A program made the translations under genes and the position numbers. Positions 25,320-34,348 of a stretch of 64,000 nucleotides of DNA are shown here, in pieces (the first letter of the stretch is position 1; each line of letters starts with the position of its first letter). Below the pieces are notes generated by a model. That model did not search any database, was not told where the DNA came from, and saw only the letters and a program-made list of their open reading frames with translations. The DNA is from Alkalicoccus chagannorensis DSM 18086 (GTDB lineage: Bacteria > Bacillota > Bacilli > Bacillales > Salisediminibacteriaceae), in contig NZ_KE386944.1 of NCBI RefSeq assembly GCF_000429725.1, positions 62,001 through 126,000 on the forward strand. The letters are read 5' to 3'.

Positions 25320-26870
25320 ATGACACAACGGAAAAACGCGATCATGCTCGGTTTTGCCTTTTTTGTTCTTGCCCTGTCGTTTCTTATTCACTTTCTTCAC
25401 CGGGAGATTGGATGGCTGGATACATACCTGCTGCTGTCACAGACCCAGGCTTCGCAGCCCGCCCATTTCGCCCCGATTCTGAATGTGCTGCTGTTTGTAC
25501 CATTTCTGTTGTTTGCTGCCGCTGTTTTTTTCTACTGGAAGCAGCGGGATCACGCTGCGGTACCTGCGCTGGTGATGCTGACGCTCACGTTCGGCAGCAT
25601 CTCGATCATTGCAGGCGGAGACGGCATGGTGGAATACCACTTTTCCATCTTTATGGTGCTGGCAGGGCTCGCCTACTATGAGAGCATCCGGCTTGTCACG
25701 ATCAGTACAGCGATCTTTGCTGTCCAGCACCTCGCCGGCTATTTCACCGTGCCGGAACTGATCTGCGGTACGGCGGATTATCCGTTTGCGCTGTTGATGA
25801 TACATGCGGTGTTTCTTCTATTTACAGCCGCAGTTATCATTATACAGATTTCTGCCAGACATCGGTACTACGCCATCGTAGACCGGAATCAGGAAACAAG
25901 CCGGCAGACGATCGCCGGCCTGAGCACCCGCCTGCAGGAGAGTGCAGAACAGCTGACGACGAGCGTGCGGGAAATGAAAGATGGGATGACGGATGCCGCG
26001 GCGAAGAGCGATCAGATTTCCACCGCGGTCATGGATACGTCAGCGGGAGCGGAGGAGCAGCTGGCGTCGATGGAAGAGTCGGCGTCGATTATTGAAGAAG
26101 TGAAAAAAGAAAGCCGGCAGCTCAGCTCGCAGATCAACGCGAGCAGCGAAGCGGCGGCCGAAACGGAAGGAAAAGTGACGGAAGGACTCCGAAGCATGGA
26201 ACGCGCCGGTGCTGCGATGACCTCGATTGAAACGAGCACAGCCGCCATGGATACGGCATCCAAGCAGCTGGAATACCGCGCTGCGGAAATGAAGAAAACA
26301 CTCGGCATGATCTCCAGCATCTCGGAGCAGACGAACCTGCTCGCCTTAAACGCTGCCATTGAAGCGGCGAGAGCAGGAGAAGCAGGCAGAGGGTTTGCCG
26401 TGGTCGCCGATGAAGTGAGAAAACTGGCGGATGCCTCCCATGGCTATGCAGAGCAGATTGCGGCCACGCTGGAAGAGTTGACGAAGGACTCGGAAAACAT
26501 GGATCAGGTGATGCATCAGAGCCGACGTGCCGTCGAGGAAGGCAGCAGGGAAGTAACCGACGCCGGGGAGCTGTTCCGAGGCATTCAGGCTTATGCCCAG
26601 GAGGTCCGGGAAGAAACGAAGCAGGCTGCCGCGATTGCAGCTTCGCTGGATCAGCAGATGACCGACATGCAGGCCGCTACCAAAGAAGTGACGGCAACCG
26701 CGGAAGCCAGCCAGGAACAGGCAGCGCGGGCTGCTGCCGGTACAGAGGAGCAGCGGGCCGCATTCACCCAGCTGCAGCGCGCAGCGGATACCTTGACCGC
26801 GCTGGCAGAAGACTTGGAAGTGCGTGTTGCTGACGTCCGGCGCGACCAGCATGTGCAGCATAACCAATAA
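25320..26870 (+). CDS. Methyl-accepting chemotaxis protein without an outside sensor domain
   Basis: A 516-residue chemoreceptor. Residues 1-180 hold about six membrane segments joined by short loops, with no periplasmic ligand domain, so sensing must be in the membrane or cytosol. The rest is a long coiled coil with the signalling tip [20 protein letters not shown] and [15 protein letters not shown]. There is no HAMP domain that I can see between the membrane part and the coiled coil. ATG 25320 has GGAGAGG nine bases ahead; the ATG at 25311 is too close. A terminator follows. Confidence 0.9.
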   Translation: MTQRKNAIMLGFAFFVLALSFLIHFLHREIGWLDTYLLLSQTQASQPAHFAPILNVLLFVPFLLFAAAVFFYWKQRDHAAVPALVMLTLTFGSISIIAGGDGMVEYHFSIFMVLAGLAYYESIRLVTISTAIFAVQHLAGYFTVPELICGTADYPFALLMIHAVFLLFTAAVIIIQISARHRYYAIVDRNQETSRQTIAGLSTRLQESAEQLTTSVREMKDGMTDAAAKSDQISTAVMDTSAGAEEQLASMEESASIIEEVKKESRQLSSQINASSEAAAETEGKVTEGLRSMERAGAAMTSIETSTAAMDTASKQLEYRAAEMKKTLGMISSISEQTNLLALNAAIEAARAGEAGRGFAVVADEVRKLADASHGYAEQIAATLEELTKDSENMDQVMHQSRRAVEEGSREVTDAGELFRGIQAYAQEVREETKQAAAIAASLDQQMTDMQAATKEVTATAEASQEQAARAAAGTEEQRAAFTQLQRAADTLTALAEDLEVRVADVRRDQHVQHNQ

Positions 26871-26888
26871 GCAGAGCAGGATTGTGAA

Positions 26889-26920
26889 GAGGCGTGCTTG
26901 GCGGCGCCTCTTTCTTTTTG
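26889..26920 (+). terminator. Terminator of the chemoreceptor gene
   Basis: GAGGCG, 10-base loop, CGCCTC, then TTTCTTTTT; 19 bases after the stop. Confidence 0.75.
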
Positions 26921-27027
26921 TATGATAAAAGGACGCCCATCCGCTGGGAAAAAGCGTTGGCGTGACCCGCGGTGCAGGCAGAGCGTGAGACATGCTGCCC
27001 ATCGTCAGAAACGAAGGAGGCCTGAAC

Positions 27028-27837
27028 ATGGAGAAGGTCATTGATATTCAAGATGCGACGGTGCAGAAAAACGGCCGGAAGCTGATCGAACATATTGACT
27101 GGCAGGTAAACCAAGGCGAACACTGGGCGGTGCTCGGGTTAAATGGATCGGGAAAAACGACGCTGCTGAAGGTGGCAGCCGGCATTCTCTGGCCGAAAGC
27201 CGGAAGCGGGCCGGTCGATGTGCTCGGTCATCGGTATGGGAAAACGTATATGCCCGAGCTGAAAAAGTCGATTGGCTGGGTGAGCCAGGCACTGGACCAG
27301 CAGTATCAGGCCCATGCACAGGCCGATGCGCTCGATATCGTGCTGAGCGGCAGGCACGCCTCGGTCGGCTTATATGAACCGGTCACAGAAGACGATGTAG
27401 AACGTGCCCGGGAGCTGCTGGATCGTTTCCGCATCCGTCATCTGGAGGAGGCACCATTCGCCCAGTTCTCGCAGGGAGAGCGTAAAAAAACACTGCTCGC
27501 CCGCGCGTGGATGGCAGACTTGAAGCTGCTGATTCTCGACGAGCCCTGCGCCGGTCTCGATGTCTATGCCCGGGAAGAGCTGCTGGATACACTCGAAGAA
27601 GTGACGAGCCCTGGAGGCCCGACCCTCTTGTACGTCACGCATCATCTGGAAGAGGTGATCCCATCGATCACCCACGCGCTGCTTATGAAAAATGGCCGGC
27701 GTTATGATGCGGGAAAAAAAGAGGACGTCCTGCAGACACCACATCTGCGTGACGTCTTCCAGGTTCCGATGGATATCTCTTGGCGTGACGGCCGCCCATG
27801 GGTGCAGGTGCATAAGCGGCGCAGCGGCTCGTCCTGA
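27028..27837 (+). CDS. ABC transporter ATP-binding protein (YlmA-like, orphan)
   Basis: A 269-residue ATPase resembling B. subtilis YlmA and ModF-type single ATPases. Walker A LNGSGKTTLL, a signature read as FSQGERKKTLLARA (Gln in place of the usual Gly-Gly start), Walker B LLILDEPCAGLD and H-loop THHLEEV. The start at 27028 follows AAGGAGG. No permease or binding protein is near, so it is an orphan; YlmA-like proteins are usually found alone. Substrate and partner are unknown. Confidence 0.87.
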   Translation: MEKVIDIQDATVQKNGRKLIEHIDWQVNQGEHWAVLGLNGSGKTTLLKVAAGILWPKAGSGPVDVLGHRYGKTYMPELKKSIGWVSQALDQQYQAHAQADALDIVLSGRHASVGLYEPVTEDDVERARELLDRFRIRHLEEAPFAQFSQGERKKTLLARAWMADLKLLILDEPCAGLDVYAREELLDTLEEVTSPGGPTLLYVTHHLEEVIPSITHALLMKNGRRYDAGKKEDVLQTPHLRDVFQVPMDISWRDGRPWVQVHKRRSGSS

Positions 27838-27959
27838 GGAAAAAGGGAGTGTTGTCTCCCGGTGGACATAGAGAGAGACGCGGGCGGCACTGGCGGGTTT
27901 CTGCCCAGGATAAGACAACAGACCGTACGTCTGAAAACGTCGTGCGGGGATGCTGCACG

Positions 27960-28002
27960 AAAAAAGAGCCCGCCTCCGTAAAGCAGCAGACGGGCTTTTT
28001 TC
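27960..28002. terminator. Bidirectional terminator between ABC ATPase and aldehyde dehydrogenase
   Basis: AAAAAAGAGCCCG ... CGGGCTTTTTT: a 6-bp GC stem with A and T runs on both sides, between two convergent genes (27837 and 28011). Confidence 0.75.
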
Positions 28003-28010
28003 TATGGGGA

Positions 28011-29441
28011 TCAGCCCCCGATATTTTTAGCGACGTACTTTTTCTCCAGATAATCTTCGATGCCTTCGATGCCGCCTTCACGTCCGAATCCGGATTCTTT
28101 CATTCCTCCGAACGGCGCCTGGGCCGCGGACGGAACGCCATCGTTCCAGCCGATGACACCAAAATCAAGTGCTTCCGTGATCCGGGTGCCGGTACGCATG
28201 CTGTCCGTGAAGACATAGGCAGCAAGTCCGAATGGGGTATCGTTGGCCAGTTCAATGGCTTCTTCTTCCGTATCGAAAACGGCCATCGGAGCAACCGGTC
28301 CGAATGTTTCCTCCTGCATGATCACCATGTCCTGCGTCACGCCGGTAAGCACCGTCGGCTCATAGAAGAAGGCACCGTTATCCTTCGTCCCTTTTCCACC
28401 GGCTGCGATTACAGCTCCGTTGTCAGAAGCATTCTTCACGTGGCGGTCGATTTTGTCCCAGCCGTCTTCATCAATCACGGCTCCAATGTCATGGCCTTCT
28501 TCAAGGCCGTAGCCTGCAGACATCTTCTGGACTTCTTCCGTAAACCGCTTTGTGAACGCATCGTAAACGTCCCGCTGAATGTAAAAGCGGTTGGCGGCGA
28601 TACAGGACTGGCCGCCGTTTCGGAATTTGGCACGCAGGGATTCCCGGACCGCTGTATCGATGTCCGCGTCGTTCATGACGATGAGCGGGCCGTGGCCGCC
28701 GAGTTCGAGCGAGAGGTTTTTGACTTGTGCAGCGCTCTGTTCAATCAGCATTTTTCCGACTTCGGTAGAGCCTGTGAAAGACACTTTCTTCACACGGCGG
28801 TCTTCCATGAAGACTTTCGTGATATCCGAGGCACTCCCCGTAATCAGGTTGACGACCCCTTTCGGAATGCCGGCCTGTTCGCAGTATTCCATGATTTTCA
28901 TGGCTGTCAGTGGGGTGGCGGTCGCCGGTTTGACAATAACAGGGCACCCCGCTGCCAGGGCCGGGGCAATTTTTCGTGTAATCATCGCCGCTGGGAAGTT
29001 CCACGGGGTGATGGCAGCAGAAATACCGACAGGGTCATGAATGACATCAATGCGGTGGTCGGCATGTTTACCGGGAACATTCCGGCCGTAAATACGTTTC
29101 GCTTCATCGGCAAACCAGTCGAAGAAGGAAGCGGCGTACGCAACCTCCTGCTTGGAGTCGGTGAGTGTTTTCCCGTTTTCCTTTGTCATCAGTTCAGCGA
29201 GGTTGTCCGCATCCTCCTGCATCAGGTGGAAAGCTTTGCGGAGCATGCCGGCGCGTTCCGCAGCAGTCGTTCTTTTCCAGTCTGCAAAAGCGGCTTCTGC
29301 TGCATCGACAGCCCGGCTCGTCTCGTTAGAACCGCCTTTTGGAATGGTGGCAATCACCTCACCGGAGCCTGGGTCCGTTACGTCTATCTGCTCCAGGTCC
29401 GATCCGGTCCATTCTCCGTTGATATAAAGTTCTGTTTTCAT
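28011..29441 (-). CDS. gabD: NAD(P)-dependent succinate-semialdehyde dehydrogenase family protein
   Basis: A 476-residue aldehyde dehydrogenase of the GabD class, oxidising succinate semialdehyde or a similar aldehyde to the acid. Motifs: ITPWNFPAAMITRKIAPAL, LSLELGGHGP with the general-base Glu, GGQSCIAANRFYIQ with the catalytic Cys, and EETFGPVAP. The start at 29441 follows GGAGGG by six bases; an upstream frame extends through non-coding bases. No GABA transaminase gene is nearby, so the physiological substrate is open. Its promoter holds a dyad (29575-29591), suggesting a dedicated repressor. Confidence 0.88.
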   Translation of the reverse strand: MKTELYINGEWTGSDLEQIDVTDPGSGEVIATIPKGGSNETSRAVDAAEAAFADWKRTTAAERAGMLRKAFHLMQEDADNLAELMTKENGKTLTDSKQEVAYAASFFDWFADEAKRIYGRNVPGKHADHRIDVIHDPVGISAAITPWNFPAAMITRKIAPALAAGCPVIVKPATATPLTAMKIMEYCEQAGIPKGVVNLITGSASDITKVFMEDRRVKKVSFTGSTEVGKMLIEQSAAQVKNLSLELGGHGPLIVMNDADIDTAVRESLRAKFRNGGQSCIAANRFYIQRDVYDAFTKRFTEEVQKMSAGYGLEEGHDIGAVIDEDGWDKIDRHVKNASDNGAVIAAGGKGTKDNGAFFYEPTVLTGVTQDMVIMQEETFGPVAPMAVFDTEEEAIELANDTPFGLAAYVFTDSMRTGTRITEALDFGVIGWNDGVPSAAQAPFGGMKESGFGREGGIEGIEDYLEKKYVAKNIGG

Positions 29442-29574
29442 ACATATCCCTCCTATATCACGAGTTACCTGAATCCGCCCGGGTTCAAACCCGCCTGGAG
29501 GAATAACGGAAGGATAAAACAGGAAAGAGAGGCTGCAGATGGGCAGGTACCGCATGGTAAAACCGTGAATCATT

Positions 29575-29603
29575 TGTATAATTATTGTACATAGGTTTAA
29601 CAA
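29575..29603 (-). promoter_or_regulatory. Promoter of the gabD-like gene with an overlapping dyad
   Basis: Minus strand TTGTTA, 17-base spacer, TATACA. TGTATAAT-T-ATTGTACA (29575-29591), an inverted repeat with one mismatch, covers the -10 and part of the spacer and would suit a dimeric repressor. The regulator is not identified. Confidence 0.6.
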
Positions 29604-29672
29604 AAGACGAAAAGGGCAATAGACGAACCAGCGGTGCAGCCGCACAAAATTTCTCCAAAAGGGGTAGAGGTT

Positions 29673-30434
29673 ATGAAAAAAGCAATGGTATTGTCACTTG
29701 CAGGCGCAGTTGGTTTCGCTGGTGCAGCAGGTACAGTCGCAGCAGACTCACATGACCACGACGATGGTACAATGTTTGAAGCCGAGATGACGCCGGATCA
29801 GGAAGTACATGATGTCGACAGTGATGCCCATGGCGAAGCCTCCTTCACGTTAAATGACGATCAGGATGAAGTAAGCTACACGCTGGAAGTGCACGATTTG
29901 ACAGATGTCACGATGGCCCACATTCACAGCGGTGCTGAAGGGGAAGATGGTCCGGTCGAAGTGGATTTCCTCGGAGAAGATTATGAAGTACAGGATGTAG
30001 ATGGAGAGTTGGCATCCGGCACATTTGGAGAAGATGACCTGGCCGGTGACATGAGCTGGGATGAGCTGCTTGAAGCGATGACAGACGATATGCTGTATGT
30101 AAACGTACACACAGAAGAATACCCGGATGGGGAAATTCGTGGACAGATCATGGCAGCAGCAGATCATGAAGGTGAAGATGACTACAATAACGAGATGAAC
30201 AACAATCATGATGACAATAACTACAATAACGAGATGAATAACAATCATGATGAGGACAACTACAACAACGAAATGAATAATCATAACAATGCTGACAACA
30301 ACCATGACGAAGAAGGAAACGAAATGGCGGCCACGGCTTCCAACGGGCCTCTTTACACGATGCTCGGTATGCTTGCTGCTATGGCCGGCGGAGCGATGAT
30401 GTTTGTCCGCCGACGCACGGGACAGGTACAGTAA
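29673..30434 (+). CDS. CHRD-domain surface protein with Asn-rich repeats
   Basis: A 253-residue exported protein. Signal peptide residues 1-24 (cleavage near TVAADS), a CHRD domain at about 34-165 (EMTPDQEVHDVDSDAHGEA ... VNVHTEEYPDGEIRGQI), then three imperfect repeats built on YNNEMNNNHDDN, and a C-terminal hydrophobic segment ending in FVRRRTGQVQ. The tail has the hydrophobic-plus-basic end of a sortase substrate but no LPxTG before it (the place reads MAATASNGP), so it may instead stay as a membrane-anchored protein. CHRD domains have no firm bacterial role. ATG at 29673 follows AAAGGGG and TAGAGG. Confidence 0.85.
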   Translation: MKKAMVLSLAGAVGFAGAAGTVAADSHDHDDGTMFEAEMTPDQEVHDVDSDAHGEASFTLNDDQDEVSYTLEVHDLTDVTMAHIHSGAEGEDGPVEVDFLGEDYEVQDVDGELASGTFGEDDLAGDMSWDELLEAMTDDMLYVNVHTEEYPDGEIRGQIMAAADHEGEDDYNNEMNNNHDDNNYNNEMNNNHDEDNYNNEMNNHNNADNNHDEEGNEMAATASNGPLYTMLGMLAAMAGGAMMFVRRRTGQVQ

Positions 30435-30466
30435 AGCAGTCAACCACCTGCTGCGTTAAACAGCAG

Positions 30467-30503
30467 ACCGCTCTCTTCCGTTATTCGGAGGGGAGCGGTT
30501 TTT
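30467..30503 (+). terminator. Terminator of the CHRD protein gene
   Basis: ACCGCTC...GAGCGGT with a TTCCG-TTATT-CGGA inner part, followed by TTTTT. Confidence 0.85.
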
Positions 30504-30546
30504 GGCTGTAGAGGAGCATTTTCCTAAGGGCAGGGACGGAGGCGGA

Positions 30547-30756
30547 AGGAGCTGTGAGGTGACGGGGTTTCGGCGTGAGTCGACAGGGCTGCGTGCATAC
30601 CTCGACGTACCTTTCGCCTCGTATGGCGGGGTTGAAACCGTTTGGCGCGCTTTTCCTCCGGGGCGACGGGCTTTTGCCGTGGGGCGACGATGTTTAGGGG
30701 CCGGGCGGCGGACTTTCCCTGTCGAGTCGACACGGTTTCTTCCGGCCGAGAGGTAG
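30547..30756. repeat. Class D array of about ten 21-nt units
   Basis: Units start at 30568, 30589, 30610, 30631, 30651, 30672, 30693, 30714 and 30736, with one more likely at 30547. Best examples: TTTTCCTCCGGGGCGACGGG and TTTTGCCGTGGGGCGACGAT. Each unit begins with a T run and holds GGGCGAC or GTCGAC near its end. Lengths are 21 except one of 20 and one of 22. It lies downstream of the CHRD terminator and more than 400 bases ahead of the next gene; the bases 30757-31060 between hold no gene. Confidence 0.8.
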
Positions 30757-31171
30757 AGACAACATAGCGGCAGGCCAAGAGCCTGATCCTCTTTCGTATG
30801 CTTGAACGTTTTCGTCTTTCTGCAAAAGGCTTGGCGTCGCAGAGGGTGGTTTGTGTAAAAAAACGGGAAAATGTGGTTTCCTGCAGAAAAGTGATACACA
30901 AGATTCGGATTATTCCCGCGATATGCAGAAGAACGCTTTCCATCATCCCATCTTTAATTCTATTATTATTCCTTTTATATCCATATATAAAATATTTTTC
31001 TAATTACTTATTCTGAATCATGCGAATTTGTTGACAAAAGTACCTTTCCTTCTTTAAATATTCGGTTATAATAGTAATTAGACAATCGGACGAATTAATC
31101 AAAATCCAGTGACAGGGACGTGGTGGAAGGAGCCGGAGCTGATCATCAACTCAAGCCAGGGGGAAATACTT

Positions 31172-33724
31172 ATGGAGAGGATACATGCCGGCTATACGGT
31201 GCATCATGGACTTCTGGAACGGGAAGAACTGCGGAGGAGCTTTGATGCAGTAGGAGAGAACAGTGTCAGCATTGTCACGGCCCCGACAGGCTACGGAAAA
31301 ACAACGATGCTCCGCCAGTGGAGTGAAGAAGCCGTAGAATGGAAAACGGTCTGGCTGACGCTGAGCGACAGGGACCAGGATCCGGTCTCGTTTCTCCGTC
31401 GTTTTTTTCAGACGCTGAAAGAAGCGGGAGTCAATGTAACGGAGAGCGTCGAGGATGCCTTGGTCATGTCCTATCAGCGACGGCATACGGTGCCCGTCAC
31501 TCCGCTGATGGAAGTACTCCAGCTGATGAAAGAACCTGTCGTCCTTCTCGTCGATGAAGCGGACCATCTAAGCCATCCGGTGCTCGTCAGCTGGCTGGAA
31601 CAGCTTCTGCTGGAACGAAACCATCAGTTAAAACTATGCTTGATCTCCAGAGCCGCCCTCCCGCTGAAACTGCACCGTTTGAAATTGCATGGAGGGGTGA
31701 AGCACTGGTCACGGCAGGATTTCCAATTTTCCCTGGAAGAAACGAAACAGTTTCTGCTTCAGGAAGGAGCAGGGCTGTCGGAAGAAGACCTGGAGAGGGT
31801 TCATCACTTTCTGGAAGGCTGGCCGGCGGGCGTCAAGCTGTCTTCGCTGTATTTTCAGCATGAACCGGAGGCCACAGCAGCCTCTTTTCTGCAGGATGAT
31901 ACGACCGATGTGTCCTACTATCTTGTGGAAGAAGTCGTGATGAGCCAGAGCATTGATGTGCAGAAGTTTATGATTTACACCGCCCGGCTGTTCCCGAAAA
32001 TGAACGCGGAGCTTTGTGATTATGTGCTTGAACGTGAGGACAGCTATTATATGATCCGCTACCTGCGTGAGATCAATGCGTTTCTGCACCGCATCCCCGA
32101 GGAGCACGGATGGTACCGGTATCATCAGCTCATGAAAGCAGCCGTAACGAGCCGCTGCTCGGTTTCTGAAGAGACGGAACGCGCATTTCACTACAGAGCT
32201 TTTGAATGGTATGAAAGCCGGGACATGATGGGAGAAGCGGTCGAACACCTGCTGCAGGGGCAGTGGTGGGACGCTGCGGAAGCATACATGCAGAAAGTGT
32301 CGCTTTTGCTGCTGAAAAGTGGGGAGGTGGAAACCCTACTCCGCTGGACCAAAGCGTTTCCGCTCTCCTATCAAAAAAACAGCGCTCCGGTCCTGCTGAT
32401 CCAGGCCTGGTCTGCTGCTCTTCATCATATGAACCGGCGCGCCAGAGAAATTCTTGCCGCCATCGAGGCTTCCTTTTCAGATGATATTGAAACGATGGCG
32501 GAGGTCCACGTCATTCGTATTTATATGGCTTTTCTGGATAACGAGCCGAGGCATTCGCTCGACCGCTTCCGCCAGGCCGTGGAAGAAGGTATTGAAGAAA
32601 CCAGCTATCTGCAGGAGAGTGTCGTGCTGAATTTCGGCGAAACGTGTCTGCTCCGCAGCAGACTCGGGTGCCGGGGGAATTTGTTCTTAACCTATGATAT
32701 TTTTACGCAGCTCCGATGGATGTTTACTTCGCGGCAGATGATCCTGCTCGGCTATGGCTCTGCCATGCTCGGCGAAATCATGTATGAGTGGAACCAGCGC
32801 CATCTGGTAAACTATTACGTTCACCGCGGCATCGATCTCGGCGTGAGGCACTACCACCTCGGCGTGCTCTTCCCGACCTGCTGGCTCGGCGTCCGGCAGG
32901 CGCTCGCCGTCAATAATCTTGAGGAAGCTTACGGCATTGTGGATCTGCTTGAGGATACGATGGAAAACAGCGAGGAAGTATCTGCACATTGGCGTGATCT
33001 CTGCGCCTGCATCCGCATCCGGGTTGCAGAGCACAGCGGCGACGACACGATGCTGGAAACGTGGTACGAGCAGAAAGTATTCGTCCAGTCCTATGTGGCA
33101 GCGAAAGAGTTTGAACAAATTACGGGAGTGCGCGTCCTCCTTCATATGGGAAGGTACCGGGAAGCGGTCGAATGGATTGGCAAACTGCTTGCCGGTGCCT
33201 ATAGAGAAAGGCGCTACGCTTCTGTCATTGAGCTGGAGATGCTGCTTGCATCGGCGAGGGTCCGGCTGAATGAACCGGCTGAAGCCTCTCTTCACTTCCG
33301 GCGGGCGCTGAAGCAGGGAATGGAGTACGGCTATACGCGTACGATTCTGGATGCCGCGCCGCTGGAACCGCTGCTCCGGACCTTATCAGATCAGGACAGA
33401 GCGTACATCTCTCCTTCGTACATTCAGATGCTCCGCACCGCTGCCGGCATACAGCCGGAGCAGGCGGTCGCTGCTCAGGCGGCTGGCAGAACCGCCGACG
33501 TCACGGAAGAAGCGATGGCACCGCCGACGACGGTGTCGGGTCAGCTTTCCTACCGGGAACAGCAGGTGCTGTTCCATATGGCGAAAGGGCTGACGAACAA
33601 GCAGATCGCAGATGTTCTTCAGGTGGCCGTCGGTACCGTGAAGAGCTACAGTCATCACATTTACGACAAGCTCGGTGTAAGGAACCGGGGAGAAGCAGTG
33701 AAGATCTGGTTTTTAAAAGAATAG
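31172..33724 (+). CDS. MalT-like LuxR family ATP-dependent transcription regulator
   Basis: An 850-residue STAND-type activator. Residues about 15-300 form the NTPase (Walker A APTGYGKTTML, Walker B VVLLVDEADH), about 350-750 a helical TPR-like sensor region, and the last 60 a LuxR helix-turn-helix (LSYREQQVLFHMAKGLTNKQ, then VGTVKSYSHHIYDKLGV). It starts at the ATG of MERIHAG, seven bases after AGGGGGA. A TATAAT lies at 31067 with no good -35, which would suit an activated promoter. The inducer is unknown. It stands alone, 624 bases ahead of gltA, on the same strand. Confidence 0.9.
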   Translation: MERIHAGYTVHHGLLEREELRRSFDAVGENSVSIVTAPTGYGKTTMLRQWSEEAVEWKTVWLTLSDRDQDPVSFLRRFFQTLKEAGVNVTESVEDALVMSYQRRHTVPVTPLMEVLQLMKEPVVLLVDEADHLSHPVLVSWLEQLLLERNHQLKLCLISRAALPLKLHRLKLHGGVKHWSRQDFQFSLEETKQFLLQEGAGLSEEDLERVHHFLEGWPAGVKLSSLYFQHEPEATAASFLQDDTTDVSYYLVEEVVMSQSIDVQKFMIYTARLFPKMNAELCDYVLEREDSYYMIRYLREINAFLHRIPEEHGWYRYHQLMKAAVTSRCSVSEETERAFHYRAFEWYESRDMMGEAVEHLLQGQWWDAAEAYMQKVSLLLLKSGEVETLLRWTKAFPLSYQKNSAPVLLIQAWSAALHHMNRRAREILAAIEASFSDDIETMAEVHVIRIYMAFLDNEPRHSLDRFRQAVEEGIEETSYLQESVVLNFGETCLLRSRLGCRGNLFLTYDIFTQLRWMFTSRQMILLGYGSAMLGEIMYEWNQRHLVNYYVHRGIDLGVRHYHLGVLFPTCWLGVRQALAVNNLEEAYGIVDLLEDTMENSEEVSAHWRDLCACIRIRVAEHSGDDTMLETWYEQKVFVQSYVAAKEFEQITGVRVLLHMGRYREAVEWIGKLLAGAYRERRYASVIELEMLLASARVRLNEPAEASLHFRRALKQGMEYGYTRTILDAAPLEPLLRTLSDQDRAYISPSYIQMLRTAAGIQPEQAVAAQAAGRTADVTEEAMAPPTTVSGQLSYREQQVLFHMAKGLTNKQIADVLQVAVGTVKSYSHHIYDKLGVRNRGEAVKIWFLKE

Positions 33725-33763
33725 CTGCTAGCTTCTTCCGCGTCTGTCGGAGAGGCTGTGCTC

Positions 33764-33800
33764 CTCGACCAGACCAGAAAGCTCCGCGCTTCTGGTCTGA
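33764..33800. repeat. Class A-type hairpin
   Basis: GACCAGAAAGC, loop TCC-GC, GCTTCTGGTC: the same hairpin plan as the 3' end of the class A repeats (compare GACCAAAAGGCGC and its complement at 58160). It sits 40 bases after the regulator stop and could end its transcript, although no T run follows. Confidence 0.5.
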
Positions 33801-34136
33801 CGTTCGTTCTCAAGGACGATCGGCTGCTTCAGTGAGGCGATGCCCGTGCATGCATAAACACTTCGTTGTAAACGCATACATAAAAACGTACAACAAAGTG
33901 TATGGAAAATGTTTAGTAAGGAAATTATTTGTAATAATACTTTTATATGCCATGCGTGTTCAAAAAGTATTCAAATTTTCACTGGTTTTAAATATGAAGA
34001 AACACGGCTGAAATGGCTTTAACGGCTGCCCTGCGTAGAAAATCTACGGAGGGCGAATGATCGAAAAATGCTGATGCAGCAAGGCTTTGCAAACGTTTGT
34101 TGTCTGAAAATAGCGACAAAGTGTTAAATAATGCCT
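33801..34136. other. Long upstream region of gltA with a dyad and a hairpin
   Basis: No gene. ACACTTCGTTGTA (33858-33870) and TACAACAAAGTGT (33889-33901) form a dyad with one mismatch and an 18-base centre. GCCCT-G-CGTAGA, AAA, TCTACG-G-AGGGC (34028-34054) form a second, tight hairpin without a T run. Both lie upstream of the gltA promoter at 34137 and may be operators. I see no clean GltC or TnrA box. Confidence 0.5.
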
Positions 34137-34164
34137 TTGTAAATTCGAAAAAAGATGGTATTAT
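34137..34164 (+). promoter_or_regulatory. SigA-type promoter of gltAB
   Basis: TTGTAA, 16-base spacer, TATTAT, leaving a leader of about 180 bases before gltA. The leader is A/T-rich and shows no terminator-like hairpin. Confidence 0.65.
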
Positions 34165-34348
34165 TCAATGATATGAAGGAAAAATTACTCGAATTCTGAA
34201 TTTTTCTTTGTGGGGGCTTGTGCAGCATTTCTAACGAAGACTGCAAACAAGTCTGCATAAAAATGTGTGTAAATGATTATATATTCGCTGGTGCAGCTAA
34301 TATTTTCTCATTTGCGCATATTTTGAATTTTCAAGGAGGGACGTTATC

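Noticed and set aside
27849-29594. A 581-codon plus frame opposite the gabD-like gene
   Set aside because: Same pattern: antisense to a clear aldehyde dehydrogenase with known motifs, and no start signals.
34090-34106. cre box upstream of gltA (TGCAAACGTTTGTT)
   Set aside because: The left half fits but the right half does not, and it lies far upstream of the promoter.
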